A stretch of DNA of 64,000 bases, from the NCBI RefSeq assembly GCF_014197245.1, contig NZ_JACIFF010000006.1, positions 62,001 to 126,000 of the forward strand, in the 5' to 3' direction. The first letter of the stretch is position 1. Every line of letters begins with the position of its first letter. The position numbers and the translations under genes are program-made. This stretch comes from Neolewinella aquimaris (GTDB lineage Bacteria > Bacteroidota > Bacteroidia > Chitinophagales > Saprospiraceae). Positions 8,886 through 18,436 of the stretch are shown piece after piece. Under the pieces are notes generated by a model. The model saw nothing but the letters and a program-made list of their open reading frames with translations. It did not search any database and was not told where the DNA came from.

Positions 8886-11084
8886 ATGTCAGTGCAACAT
8901 ACTTCCCGCCGTTCCTTCCTCAAGGTCTCGGCCGCCACGGGCGGAGGGCTCATGCTCGGCCTGAGTTGGCTGACCTCCTGCGAAAGCGATAAGGCCAACA
9001 AGGCCGATCCCGAATTACAGATGCCCGCAGAGTGGGTGACGGTCAACGCTTTCCTGAAAATTGGCGACAACGGTGTAGTCACCATTATGTCGCCTAACCC
9101 CGAGATCGGGCAGAACGTCAAGACCTCCATGCCGATGATCGTAGCCGAAGAGCTCGACGTGGACTGGAAAAACGTGATCGTAGAGCAAGCCGGCCTGGAT
9201 ACCGAAAACTACACCCGTCAGTTGGCCGGGGGCAGTCAGTCCATCCGCCACGGGTGGGAACCCCTGCGCAAGACCGGCGCCATGGCCCGTTACCTGCTCG
9301 TAGCCGCCGCCGCCCAGCAACTGGAAGTCGATGCGAGCGAATTGCGCACCGAGAACGGCGTGATCTACCACGACGGCAGCGACCGCAGCCTCGGTTACGG
9401 AGAGGTAGCCAGCCTGGCTGCTACCCTTACTCCGCCCGAGGAAGTAACCCTTAAAGATCCGGCCGACTTCAAAATCATCGGCCACGGCAAGAAAAATGTC
9501 GATGCCCGCAAGATCGTTAAGGGCGAGCCACTGTACGGCCTCGATGTGCAACGGGAGGGAATGATGTACGCCGCCATCGTGCACCCGCCCGCTTTCGGAC
9601 TGAAGCTTAAATCGGTCGACGATACGGAGGCCCGCAGCATGCCGGGTATTCACGACGTAGTCACCATCGATGCCCGCCCGGAAGGGGTAGAGCAACAGTG
9701 GTCTGACGTGAATGCCTTTCCCCAGCTCGTAGCCGTCGTAGGCAACAATACCTGGCGGGTGCTGCAGGCGAAAAAAGCCCTCAAGATCGAGTGGGAAAGC
9801 GACAGCGCACCGGAGTCCACTGCCGGCCACCGGAGTGCCCTGGAAGACCTACTCAACGACGGAAAGGCCGAGGAGGCCCGGCGCGACGGTGATCCCGAAG
9901 CCGCCTTCGCCAGTGCCGCGACCGTGGTGGAACGCTCCTATTCTGCGCCCTTCCTGCCCCACAACACCATGGAGCCCATGAACTTCTTCGCCCACGTGAC
10001 GGAGGATAAGGCGGAACTGGTGGGACCGATCCAAACGCCGGAGTTCTTGCGTAAAACCGTGAGTGCCCTGCTGAATATGCCGGAAGAGAAGATCGACATC
10101 ATGATGACCCGAATGGGTGGTGGCTTCGGTCGCCGGCTTTACGGAAACTTCGGCGTGGAAGCCGTCCTGATCAGTAAGGCCGCCGGCGGCATCCCGGTAA
10201 AGTTGGTTTACTCCCGCGAGGACGATATGACCCAGGGTACCTACCGCCCCGAATATCTGGTGCGCTACCGCGCCGGACTGGACGAGGACGGTAAGCTCAT
10301 CGCCTTTCACGTACGGGGAACGGGAGCTAACGAAAGCCCGGTGTTTGCCAACCGCTTTCCGGCGGGTACGGTAGACAACTACCTGGCCGAGAACCTCAGC
10401 ATCGAAACGAACGTCTCTACCGGAGCCTGGAGAGCGCCGCGGTCCAACTTCATCGCCGGTGCCGAGCAGGCTTTCCTGGACGAGGTGGCCGAGGCTGCCG
10501 GCAAGGACCCGATCGAGTTTCGCCTCGAACTGTTTGAGCGGGCCAAAACCGATCCGGTCGGGGAAGACAACGATTACGACGCCGAGCGCTATGCCGGCGT
10601 GCTGGAACTGGTTCGCGATAAGTCGGGCTGGAATACGAACGACGACAAGCGCGGTGTCGCGGCCTATTACTGTCACAACTCCTACGTCGCTCAGGTACTC
10701 GAACTCGAAATGAAGGGCAGTGAGCCACGGGTGACCGAAGTGCACTGCGCCGTCGACTGCGGCATCGTGGTCAATCCCGAAGGGGCGCTCAACCAGATTC
10801 AGGGAGGCATCATCGACGGCATCGGCCACGCCCTCTACGGCGCGGTGACGTTTACCGACGGCAAGCCCGACCAGCAGAATTTCGACACCTACCGGCTCAT
10901 CCGTCATGCGGAGGCACCGCAGTCGATCCACACTCACTTCGTGGACAACGGCATCGCGCCTACCGGACTCGGCGAGCCCTCCCTGCCGCCCGTCATCGGA
11001 GCACTTGCCAATGCCATCTACCGGGCTTCTGGAGAGCGGGTGTACGAGCAGCCCTTCGCCAAGCCACGCGAGCTGAAGGGGTAA
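8886..11084 (+). CDS. Molybdopterin-binding large subunit of an IorB-like aldehyde/heterocycle dehydrogenase
   Basis: Catalytic subunit that binds the molybdopterin cofactor and hydroxylates aldehydes or N-heterocycles, 732 residues. The N-terminus has a twin-arginine signal (SRRSFLKVSAATGGG) followed by a LTSC segment that could also be lipidated, so export of the folded enzyme to the periplasm is likely. Moco-binding motifs include MTRMGGGFGRR and GAWRAPRSNF. The C-terminal GLGEPSLPPV carries the glutamate expected to be catalytic in this family. The order small subunit then large subunit matches iorAB operons. The real substrate cannot be read from the sequence; no cofactor-insertion gene of the XdhC type is in the window. 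Confidence 0.93.
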   Translation: MSVQHTSRRSFLKVSAATGGGLMLGLSWLTSCESDKANKADPELQMPAEWVTVNAFLKIGDNGVVTIMSPNPEIGQNVKTSMPMIVAEELDVDWKNVIVEQAGLDTENYTRQLAGGSQSIRHGWEPLRKTGAMARYLLVAAAAQQLEVDASELRTENGVIYHDGSDRSLGYGEVASLAATLTPPEEVTLKDPADFKIIGHGKKNVDARKIVKGEPLYGLDVQREGMMYAAIVHPPAFGLKLKSVDDTEARSMPGIHDVVTIDARPEGVEQQWSDVNAFPQLVAVVGNNTWRVLQAKKALKIEWESDSAPESTAGHRSALEDLLNDGKAEEARRDGDPEAAFASAATVVERSYSAPFLPHNTMEPMNFFAHVTEDKAELVGPIQTPEFLRKTVSALLNMPEEKIDIMMTRMGGGFGRRLYGNFGVEAVLISKAAGGIPVKLVYSREDDMTQGTYRPEYLVRYRAGLDEDGKLIAFHVRGTGANESPVFANRFPAGTVDNYLAENLSIETNVSTGAWRAPRSNFIAGAEQAFLDEVAEAAGKDPIEFRLELFERAKTDPVGEDNDYDAERYAGVLELVRDKSGWNTNDDKRGVAAYYCHNSYVAQVLELEMKGSEPRVTEVHCAVDCGIVVNPEGALNQIQGGIIDGIGHALYGAVTFTDGKPDQQNFDTYRLIRHAEAPQSIHTHFVDNGIAPTGLGEPSLPPVIGALANAIYRASGERVYEQPFAKPRELKG

Positions 11085-11144
11085 TTGACACAGCCTTAAC
11101 ACAGTACGGTTTACCGGTGGGCGGCCCGCGTTTATCTTTACCGG

Positions 11145-12002
11145 ATGAAAACAAACCACCACGCCCATACCCGCTTCAGCGATGGCGTAGGTGAGCCGGC
11201 AGACTACGTAAGGCAGGCCCTCACCGAAGGCCTCACCAGCTACGGTTTCAGTGACCACGCGCCCATACCATCGGGCGATATCGGGTCCATGAAGCTGCAC
11301 GAACTGGGGGAATATGGCAAGGAAATCGACCGCCTCCGCGACCTTCACGCGCACGAGATCACGCTACACAAAAGCCTGGAGGTAGACTACCTTCCAGGAG
11401 TGATGAACGTCAATAGCCCACACATTTTGGCTGCCGGGCTCGATTACACCATCGGTGCCGTTCACTACGTCGGTTACCTCAGTGAGGGCGAACCCTGGAG
11501 CTTTCAGCGGCCCAACCCGGTGTTCGAGCGCGGGATCAGCACCATCTTCGGTGATAGCCCCCGCCGCATGGTCGAGCGGTACTACGCCCTGGTCCGGGAA
11601 ATGGTGGAATTGCACCCACCCGACGTCGTCGCCCACCTCGATCGCATTAAGCGCCGCAACGTGAACGGAGCGTACTGGGACGAGCACGCCGACTGGTACG
11701 TCGCCGCGGTGGAAGAAACACTGGATGCCATCGCCGGTGCCGACCTGATCATGGAGGTAAATACGCGGGGCATCTACCTGAACGAGATCAGCGATACGTA
11801 TCCGAGCTACTGGATCGTGCGCCGGGCCCATGCGCGTGGCATTAAATTGCAGGTAAACTCGGACGCCCACCAACCCCGCCACATCGTGGGTGGTTTTCGG
11901 GAGACTTACGCCGGCTTGCGATCGCTGGGCGTGGAAGCCGTCTGGGAGTTCAAAGACGGCGGCTTCCGACCCGCCGAACTACTGGTCACGTCGCCATCGT
12001 AG
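11145..12002 (+). CDS. PHP-domain histidinol-phosphatase family protein
   Basis: Metal-dependent phosphoesterase of the PHP superfamily, most like HisK/HisJ histidinol-phosphatases (penultimate histidine biosynthesis step), 285 residues. The N-terminus MKTNHHAHTRFSDG provides the first His-x-His metal ligands (H6, H8), followed by FSDHAPIP with the next Asp/His pair. SLEVDYLPG and VVAHLDRIKR provide further ligands, and the C-terminal VNSDAHQPRH the last Asp-x-His. No other his gene is nearby, so the annotation rests on family resemblance. A TATCTTTA box lies 4 nt before the ATG, suggesting a leaderless transcript. The last 17 bp overlap the 3' end of the convergent acetate kinase fusion gene. 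Confidence 0.85.
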   Translation: MKTNHHAHTRFSDGVGEPADYVRQALTEGLTSYGFSDHAPIPSGDIGSMKLHELGEYGKEIDRLRDLHAHEITLHKSLEVDYLPGVMNVNSPHILAAGLDYTIGAVHYVGYLSEGEPWSFQRPNPVFERGISTIFGDSPRRMVERYYALVREMVELHPPDVVAHLDRIKRRNVNGAYWDEHADWYVAAVEETLDAIAGADLIMEVNTRGIYLNEISDTYPSYWIVRRAHARGIKLQVNSDAHQPRHIVGGFRETYAGLRSLGVEAVWEFKDGGFRPAELLVTSPS

Positions 12003-13755
12003 CCCGTCGCCGCAGGGTGCCCCGCTGCCCGGTCGCCTGGAGTACCCCGGCGTCGCCGGAATCGATCTCGGCGGCGTTCCCCTCATCCGTGTCGATGTGC
12101 ATCTCCAGTTTATAGTCGGGTGATACCCGGATAAGCACGTTCCCGAACGTGAGCCCCCGCTCGGCATCGTTCACGGTCACTTCCACCGTGTCGCGATCCT
12201 GCACGCCAAACCGCTCGGCGTCGGTGGGCGTCATGTGAATGTGTCGCCACGCGCAGATCAGGCCGTCTTCCAGATCCACCGAACCCTGAGGCCCGAGCAA
12301 TTGGCAACCCGGGGTATTCTCAACTTTCCCGGATTCCCGCACCGGGGCGTCTACGCCGAGGAAGAACTCGTCGGTCCGCGATATCTCAATCTGATCGACC
12401 GAGCGCAGGGGGCCGAGTATCCGCACCCGCTCGATCCGGTTGCGGGGACCGACCACCGTCACCGTCTCCTCGGCGGCGAACTGGCCCGGCTGAGAAAGCC
12501 ACTTCTTGACGGTCAGTTCGTAGCCGGGGCCGTAGAGCTGATCCAAGGTTTCCCGTGTCAAGTGACAGTGGCGGGCCGAAACGGCAATGGGGATACTGGG
12601 TAGGGTATTAACCTCATCCTCGTTGCGGAGCAGTTTGGCGCAATCACGGGCGATGGCCAACTGCTCGTCCGTACGAATGGCCAGCAGTTTCACGCGGCTG
12701 TGGCTCCGGCTGAAGTCGACGACGTCCTCCGTGACGGTAAGTTGTGCGGAGTGATTTTTATCCTCGTCGATCACGGCTCCCAGGTAATCGAGTCGTTGGG
12801 CGGCCCGGTGTCGCACGATGCTGCTGTTTTCACCGATACCGCCGGTGAAGATGATGGCGTCGACGCCCCCCATTACGGCCGCGTAGGCCCCGATGTACTT
12901 GCGCAGGCGGTGGGTGAATACCTGCAGCGCAAGCTGGCAATCGGGATCTCCGGCCGTTGATTGCTCCAGGATGTGGCGCATGTCGTGACCGGCACCGGAA
13001 AGACCGGCCAGCCCACTCTCACGGTTCAGCAATTTATCGATCTCGTGTGGTTCCAGACCGGTCTTTCGGTGGAGGTAGGCCGGTATGCCCGGATCGAGGT
13101 CGCCGGAGCGAGTGCCCATCACCAAACCTTCCAGCGGCGTCATGCCCATGCTGGTCTCAATACTGCGACCGAACTCGATGGCCGTCACGCTGCACCCGTT
13201 GCCGAGGTGGCAACTGATGAGACGAAGATTGCGGTAATCGTCCCGGAGGAAGGTCGCCGCCCGCCCCGCCACGTAGCGGTGGCTCAGGCCGTGAAATCCG
13301 TACCGCCGGATATCGTATTCCCGGATAAGGTCGCGGGGGAGGGCGTAAGTTTGGGCGCGGCGCGGCAAGCTGTGGTGGAAGGCCGTGTCAAACGCGGCAA
13401 AGTGGGCAAGGTCGGGCCACAACTCCCGGGCGAGCCGGATTGCGGCCAGGTGGACGGGATTGTGAAGGGGGGCGAGATCGCTAAGCGCTTCGATTTTTTC
13501 CTCTACTGCTTCGTTGAGGCGGACCGCCCCGTCGAAGTCAGCGCCCCCGTGCACGACGCGGTGACCCACGCCCGAGAGAGAAATGCCCCTGACCTTCTCC
13601 CTTAGTTGCAGCATGAACGGGTGCATTTTAGTCCGGTGGTCGCTACTGCCGGCGGGCAAATCGGCCGTAAGTTCGGTGAGGCGTTCCCCCGTGGCTGCGT
13701 CGATTACGGCGGCTTTAAGGGACGAGCTGCCGGCGTTAATGACGAGAACGTGCAT
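11986..13755 (-). CDS. Acetate kinase fused to PduL-type phosphotransacylase
   Basis: A 589-residue protein that joins two consecutive enzymes. Residues 1 to about 378 are a complete acetate/propionate kinase: VLVINAGSSSLK at the start, HRVVHGG substrate arginine, FDTAFHHSLP aspartate, YGFHGLSH, GTRSGDLDPG and a terminal IRTDEQLAIA. Residues about 385-570 are a PduL phosphate acyltransferase: VSARHCHLT and AWRHIHMTPTDAERFGV supply the histidine metal ligands. The expected net reaction is acyl-CoA + phosphate + ADP to carboxylate + CoA + ATP, with acyl-phosphate passed between domains. No microcompartment shell genes are present, so this is not a metabolosome PduL. There is no frameshift between the domains. 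The strand is opposite to both flanking upstream genes; a separate promoter is expected in 13756-13819. Confidence 0.93.
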   Translation of the reverse strand: MHVLVINAGSSSLKAAVIDAATGERLTELTADLPAGSSDHRTKMHPFMLQLREKVRGISLSGVGHRVVHGGADFDGAVRLNEAVEEKIEALSDLAPLHNPVHLAAIRLARELWPDLAHFAAFDTAFHHSLPRRAQTYALPRDLIREYDIRRYGFHGLSHRYVAGRAATFLRDDYRNLRLISCHLGNGCSVTAIEFGRSIETSMGMTPLEGLVMGTRSGDLDPGIPAYLHRKTGLEPHEIDKLLNRESGLAGLSGAGHDMRHILEQSTAGDPDCQLALQVFTHRLRKYIGAYAAVMGGVDAIIFTGGIGENSSIVRHRAAQRLDYLGAVIDEDKNHSAQLTVTEDVVDFSRSHSRVKLLAIRTDEQLAIARDCAKLLRNEDEVNTLPSIPIAVSARHCHLTRETLDQLYGPGYELTVKKWLSQPGQFAAEETVTVVGPRNRIERVRILGPLRSVDQIEISRTDEFFLGVDAPVRESGKVENTPGCQLLGPQGSVDLEDGLICAWRHIHMTPTDAERFGVQDRDTVEVTVNDAERGLTFGNVLIRVSPDYKLEMHIDTDEGNAAEIDSGDAGVLQATGQRGTLRRRATMAT

Positions 13756-13819
13756 ACGGGGAGGGGTTTGGGGGCTTTAACCGGCGATGCGGGGCGCACG
13801 TTCGCTGGCGACCGGAATG

Positions 13820-13855
13820 AAAAAGGCCCCGCCGGCGCATAGTGCCGGCGGGGCC
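13820..13855 (-). terminator. Rho-independent terminator of the M43 protease gene
   Basis: Twelve-base perfect stem (GGCCCCGCCGGC at 13825-13836 with GCCGGCGGGGCC at 13844-13855) and a 7-nt loop. On the minus strand it is followed by five T residues (A-run 13820-13824). It starts 24 bp after the protease stop codon. Confidence 0.92.
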
Positions 13856-13879
13856 CGAGGGAATCAATCGCGGATCGGA

Positions 13880-15448
13880 CTATAACTTCACCAGGCGGGT
13901 GCTTACGGTGTAGCCATTTTCGTTGCTTACGTTGATCAGGTAAACTCCGCCCACCAGGTCACCTACGTTCAGGCTGGTCTGACCAGTGTCTGCTACAGTC
14001 AGCTGACGGAGAACCCGACCGGTGAGGTCGCGCACTTCGACCCGAATCTGCTCGGCCCCACCCGCAACAAGGATGGGATTAACGCCGGTGAGGATGGAGG
14101 GATTCAGGTCCCAGGTCAGGGTCACTTCGCGTGCGTTCGTCGGATTGGGAAAGATGCCGACTTCCCGATCCGTGGTACCGGCAAGGCGAGCGGTCCGGCC
14201 GCTACCTTCCGCCCAGGCGGACACCGCTCCGCCCGCACAGGCCGAACGTACGCGGTAGGTATAGGTGACGTTCTTGCTAACGTTGACGGAAGCGGAGGTG
14301 CCACTTACCGATCCGGAAGCATACAGGCTGTTGCCGTCATATATTTCCACGGCGTAGGTCTGCGCACCGCTGGCGGCATTCCAGGAGATGGTCAGTTGGC
14401 GTCCGCCCTTGCCGCGGGAGCTGCCCAATCCGGTAGGCGCGTCACAGTCGCCGGCGGTGGGAGGCTCGGTGGGTGGCGGCGGCGGTGGGGTAGTGCCGTC
14501 GCAGGCTGCGGACATGAGTTCCGGACGGGCGGAGGAGATTGCTGCCCACATCCGGTCCTTCTGGCCGGAAGTGAAGAGGTTCATGCAACCGTCGTCGGAG
14601 TAGTCCATGTAATTCTGGAACATATCGGGCAGGTCGCCGCCGCTGTTCTTCCCCTTGGGCTTGCAACTGTTGGGTCCGGGGTAGGTGCAGCCTCCTCCGG
14701 TGTAGTTGGGACCGCCGGCGCTGGGCGTGTCCGCTACGAAATCATCGACGTTGCAGCCGCCGTCGCCCCAGATGTGGCGGAGGTTGAGCCAGTGGCCAAC
14801 TTCGTGGGTAGCGGTACGCCCTAGATTGAAGGGAGCCGTAGCGGTACCGGTGGTGCCGACGTAACGATAGTCCAGCACGATGCCATCGGTTGCGGCCGGG
14901 CCTCCGGGAAACTGGGCATACCCGAGGATGCCCCCGCCGATCTCGCAGATCCATACGTTGAGCGCCTGAGTGGGCGTGATGGCATCCGACCCGCCCGTGC
15001 TGGAAGATTTCACGTCGTCGTTCGTCCCGAAACTGCTCCGGGTAGTCGACTTACGAATGGTTTGGGTGAGGCAGAACTCGATTTCGGTATCCGCCGCTAC
15101 GCCCTGAAAATCAGCAGGGGTGTTGCTGCGGTCGCCGTTGAGCCGACGGAAATCGTCGTTGAGTACCGCGATCTGACTGGCGATCTGGGCGTCGGAGATG
15201 TTCTCTGTACTATTGCCGTACACCACGTGCACGATGACCGGAACGGTAAGGATGCCCCCGGAGAAGGCCTTTTCCAGCTGGATGTCGTACTGCTCGGTAA
15301 ACCGCTCGATGCGCTCGAGTTGGAGTTCGCGGATGGGGTCCTGGAGAATCTGTTGTTGGAGGTACTCCATGGAGCCGCAGTTGCGCTGGGCGTACACGAA
15401 GTTGCCTACGACCATGAGGCCGATAAGGAGTAAAAGTCTCGATTTCAT
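13880..15448 (-). CDS. Secreted M43 (cytophagalysin-like) metalloprotease with T9SS sorting domain
   Basis: Extracellular zinc endopeptidase, 522 residues. Residues 1-20 are a signal peptide ending in VYAQ. The M43B catalytic domain (about 65-315) contains the metzincin-type zinc site HEVGHWLNLRH (H215, E216, H219, H225) and, C-terminal to it, the Cys-rich region typical of pappalysin/cytophagalysin enzymes, ending with NYMDYSDDGCMNLFT, which supplies the Met-turn. A Pro-rich linker leads to a fibronectin type III domain (about 345-415). The last 85 residues (EVGIFPNPTNAREVTLTW ... NGYTVSTRLVKL) are a type-A T9SS C-terminal sorting domain, so export needs the Bacteroidota type IX system. It has a strong terminator and appears monocistronic. 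Confidence 0.93.
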   Translation of the reverse strand: MKSRLLLLIGLMVVGNFVYAQRNCGSMEYLQQQILQDPIRELQLERIERFTEQYDIQLEKAFSGGILTVPVIVHVVYGNSTENISDAQIASQIAVLNDDFRRLNGDRSNTPADFQGVAADTEIEFCLTQTIRKSTTRSSFGTNDDVKSSSTGGSDAITPTQALNVWICEIGGGILGYAQFPGGPAATDGIVLDYRYVGTTGTATAPFNLGRTATHEVGHWLNLRHIWGDGGCNVDDFVADTPSAGGPNYTGGGCTYPGPNSCKPKGKNSGGDLPDMFQNYMDYSDDGCMNLFTSGQKDRMWAAISSARPELMSAACDGTTPPPPPPTEPPTAGDCDAPTGLGSSRGKGGRQLTISWNAASGAQTYAVEIYDGNSLYASGSVSGTSASVNVSKNVTYTYRVRSACAGGAVSAWAEGSGRTARLAGTTDREVGIFPNPTNAREVTLTWDLNPSILTGVNPILVAGGAEQIRVEVRDLTGRVLRQLTVADTGQTSLNVGDLVGGVYLINVSNENGYTVSTRLVKL

Positions 15449-15592
15449 AGAGAGAAGGGTTGGTTAGGGTGTCAGATGACGGCCCCAAAATACCCTGCGA
15501 AATTCTAATAAATCAGCAAATGGCCCGATTTTATTTTGGTAAAAACCCGTTAGTGCCGTCAAACTGGACGAAAAATACCCGGGTGCCCCCGC

Positions 15593-16723
15593 TTAATTTC
15601 GTACGGCAACCCCTACCATAGAGTCCGCGGTACCGTAGTATAAAAACCACTTGTCCTTAAAGTAGACCAGCCCTTCGATGAAGGTAGTGCCCGATGCGTA
15701 CTGTCCGGTCATTTCGTGGGGAAGGGACGGGCAAATGAAGGGTTCTTCCATCCGGTCGATCAGCTTGGTGGGGTCCTCGGCACTGAAGAGCGCCTGTCCG
15801 CCGCAGTAAGCGCCGGGGCCGGTGTCCATATAGCGGAGCGAATCGGCCATTTCGTTTTTTCCGTTGTAGAGCACGAGGATTCCCGCATCGGTAAGCAGGG
15901 CAGGGGGGCCGGGCTCACTGAGGCCACTGTCGAACGTGCCGGGGCGGCGGGGTAGGGGATCATAGAGAGTGGAATCCGGGTTCAGCACGGGCGTCCAGTC
16001 GAGTAGGTTGTCGCTGTACGCCAGACCGACCACCGCGTCTCCCCAGTACATCCAGTACTTTCCGTTTACGGGAGTGGCGACCAGGTGGCCGTCGGCATCG
16101 AGCTTACACACGACGGAGCCGGATTTCGACCAGGTGTCGTGAAATTTTCCCCCGTAGGCATCCTGGAAAACGGGGCCGTGCTTTTGCCAGGTCAGCAAAT
16201 CGTCGGAGGTAGCGGAGCACAGGCGGGCGACGTCCTGGTTCCAACCGGTGTAGAGCATCAGGTAGGTACCGTCTTCCAGTTCCACCACGCGGGGGTCCTC
16301 GCAGCCTCCGGGTTCCTCGAATTCCTGGTTGTTGTCGCGGGCGGGGTAAAGGACGGGTTCGGGCCGGCGTTCGAAGTGGATGCCGTCCGCGCTGGCCGCC
16401 AGCCCGATGCGGCTGGTACGCCGCCCCAGGATGGCCCGCGGATTGTCTTCGGCACGAAACAGCAGGTAGACGCTATCGCCCCTTACTACGGCCCCAGGAT
16501 TAAACACATCCGCGCGCTGCCACCTAACCGTCTGTTCGGTAATGGGATCGAGGAAGGTGTAGGTGCTGTCGGCCTGTAGGATTGGATTTTCCGCCGGCTT
16601 CTCGAAACCGGTGAGCCACGGACTGACTGTAGTGGTGGTAGTGCTGTTGCTTCCGGGAGGGTTTTCCGTTCGGCACGCTACGAGGCAGAGGAACAGCAGT
16701 GGAAGCAGTGTAGATAGTTTCAT
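15593..16723 (-). CDS. Glycoside hydrolase family 130-like lipoprotein
   Basis: Five-bladed beta-propeller enzyme of the GH130 type, a family of beta-mannoside phosphorylases and hydrolases, 376 residues. The signal peptide has lipobox LVAC (Cys17), followed by a Ser/Thr-rich tether, so it is membrane-anchored, outside the cytoplasm. Family features include RADVFNPGAVV, YLLFRAED, GLAASADGIHF, GGCEDPRVV (the aspartate proposed as catalytic acid lies here) and LYYGTADSMVGVA near the end. A periplasmic location favours hydrolysis over phosphorolysis. There is no mannan-utilisation cluster nearby; it shares a 148-bp divergent region with the T9SS cargo gene at 16872. GH43/GH32-like proteins have the same fold, so the precise substrate is uncertain. 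Confidence 0.82.
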   Translation of the reverse strand: MKLSTLLPLLFLCLVACRTENPPGSNSTTTTTVSPWLTGFEKPAENPILQADSTYTFLDPITEQTVRWQRADVFNPGAVVRGDSVYLLFRAEDNPRAILGRRTSRIGLAASADGIHFERRPEPVLYPARDNNQEFEEPGGCEDPRVVELEDGTYLMLYTGWNQDVARLCSATSDDLLTWQKHGPVFQDAYGGKFHDTWSKSGSVVCKLDADGHLVATPVNGKYWMYWGDAVVGLAYSDNLLDWTPVLNPDSTLYDPLPRRPGTFDSGLSEPGPPALLTDAGILVLYNGKNEMADSLRYMDTGPGAYCGGQALFSAEDPTKLIDRMEEPFICPSLPHEMTGQYASGTTFIEGLVYFKDKWFLYYGTADSMVGVAVRN

Positions 16724-16871
16724 ACTAATGGCGGTTAGGGGACAAGTTTAACACTTTATCGACCAAACCCTTCCGGGAGGCTTCCGTATTGTATGTAATT
16801 TGCGGCCCTTAAGGCATATTGGTTTTCATGACCCAGGTTTTATGTCTGCCTTGTTTCCACTTTAGAAAGCT

Positions 16872-18335
16872 ATGAACTTCACACACTACTTCTATTGGTC
16901 GGCGACGACCCTCCTTTTTTTGTTTACCCCCATCCTTTCGGCGCAACCCTGCGGAGCGATAAATAGCCAAGTCTCTACGGACGATGTCCTCTTCGCCGTA
17001 GAGGCCGGAAGCGAAGGCACAAATCTGGCACTGGGATACCAAACCGGCCCCGTCGTCACTTTCCCCCTAAGCGATCGGGTGGAAAGTACGAGCCCGAGAA
17101 CCACCAAGATATACCGTACCAACGCCGCGACGACTCCCGAAAGCTGCATCGCGGTAGACCGTTCGGGTGAAACGTACAATACACGCTACGATGTGTTTCG
17201 ACTCACCCCAAACCGGAGCGGCAGGGTCACCTTCAGCAAGGATCCCGGATCGCAGGATTCGCTGCAGTTCACCATTTTTCGGGACACTTTTGCGTCCGAC
17301 GACGGTTGCGGCCCCAACTGGGTAGCCTCCAGCTTCACCACGGCGGGCGGGGGGATAAATCGGCTCCAACTGACGATAGATATGGTGCTCGGCACGACGT
17401 ACTACCTCATGGTCTCTCCCTTCACCGGAGGGCAGATCAATTACCCGCTCCCCTACACCATTAACGTCTCCGATCCCTCCGGGGGCACGCCGCCCACCAT
17501 GTACGCCGGGGAAAATTTCGTTGTAGAAGATGATTTTGCCGCTAACTACGACTACATCTATCTCGCCGCCGATACGGAGGGAGAGGTCATCAGAGAAGTC
17601 AGTAAGACCGGCGATTTTACCGGCTTGCCCGCCGGGAGTTACGACGTCATCGGCGTCAACTACGATACTCTGCTCGTACAGGAGGAATCATTCATCAGCG
17701 AAACAACCACCGATATTCAGACCGACGGGGATGGTAATCCGGTATGTCTGCAGCTGAGCGGCAACGCCCTGTCCCTCAGCGTGGTCGAAGCCGTTGCTGC
17801 CCCGGTGGAGTGGCTTAGTTTGCGCGGCGAAATTCAGGCCACGGTGGTCAAACTTTTTTGGGAAGTAGCTTCGGAAACGGAAAACGACTATTTCCGTATC
17901 GAGCGTTCCCCGGACGGGAAAACCTGGACCGATCTGGGTGAAGTGGCCGGAAACGGAACGACGCAGGTATATGCCGCCTTCGAGTTTACCGATCCTCACC
18001 CGCGGGGTGGGAATACCCTATACCGACTCGTGCAGGTCGACTTCGACGGCACGGAGCACCTGAGTACGGTAGTGGAGGTTGACTGGAAAAAACCGACGGG
18101 CGGCAAGCTCATCACTTACCCCAATCCCTTTAGTGACCAATTGACGGTAGAACTTCCCGAAGATGCTCCCTTAACTATACCCCGGCTGTTCGATCTTCAG
18201 GGGAAGGAGGTTACCGAATTGATAGAACTTCGTGAACTCGGCAAGCGTCGGGCCGTCATTGGCACCGCTGGCCTTGCTCGGGGGATGTACCTCCTGCGTT
18301 GGGGGGAGAACGAGCTTAGAATCGTCAAGGGGTGA
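16872..18335 (+). CDS. Secreted protein of unknown function with T9SS C-terminal sorting domain
   Basis: A 487-residue secreted protein. Residues 1-24 form a signal peptide (LFTPILSAQ). The N-terminal half (about 25-210) is beta-rich, with a PPC-like pre-peptidase fold flavour (YLMVSPFTGGQINYPLPYTI). Residues about 310-400 resemble the beta-sandwich that often precedes sorting domains (FFWEVASETENDYFRIERS-like sequence, with TLYRLVQVDFDG). The last 75 residues (LITYPNPFSDQLTVEL ... GMYLLRW) form a type-A T9SS sorting domain. No catalytic motif is recognised, so an adhesin or structural exoprotein is possible. It is divergent from the GH130 lipoprotein and probably monocistronic. Confidence 0.8.
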   Translation: MNFTHYFYWSATTLLFLFTPILSAQPCGAINSQVSTDDVLFAVEAGSEGTNLALGYQTGPVVTFPLSDRVESTSPRTTKIYRTNAATTPESCIAVDRSGETYNTRYDVFRLTPNRSGRVTFSKDPGSQDSLQFTIFRDTFASDDGCGPNWVASSFTTAGGGINRLQLTIDMVLGTTYYLMVSPFTGGQINYPLPYTINVSDPSGGTPPTMYAGENFVVEDDFAANYDYIYLAADTEGEVIREVSKTGDFTGLPAGSYDVIGVNYDTLLVQEESFISETTTDIQTDGDGNPVCLQLSGNALSLSVVEAVAAPVEWLSLRGEIQATVVKLFWEVASETENDYFRIERSPDGKTWTDLGEVAGNGTTQVYAAFEFTDPHPRGGNTLYRLVQVDFDGTEHLSTVVEVDWKKPTGGKLITYPNPFSDQLTVELPEDAPLTIPRLFDLQGKEVTELIELRELGKRRAVIGTAGLARGMYLLRWGENELRIVKG

Positions 18336-18436
18336 TCCCAAATGGTTTGTTAATGTTAATTCATTGTAAACTCTAGGTAAACTATGTTTTAAGTGGCAGC
18401 GTTGTTATATTTCACCTGAAGCAATAAACTCTGCCC

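Noticed and set aside
9849-11354. Long reading frame antisense to the molybdenum hydroxylase gene
   Set aside because: Mirror of a high-GC coding region; Gly/Val/His-rich composition, no recognisable domain, and both strands cannot plausibly be genes here.
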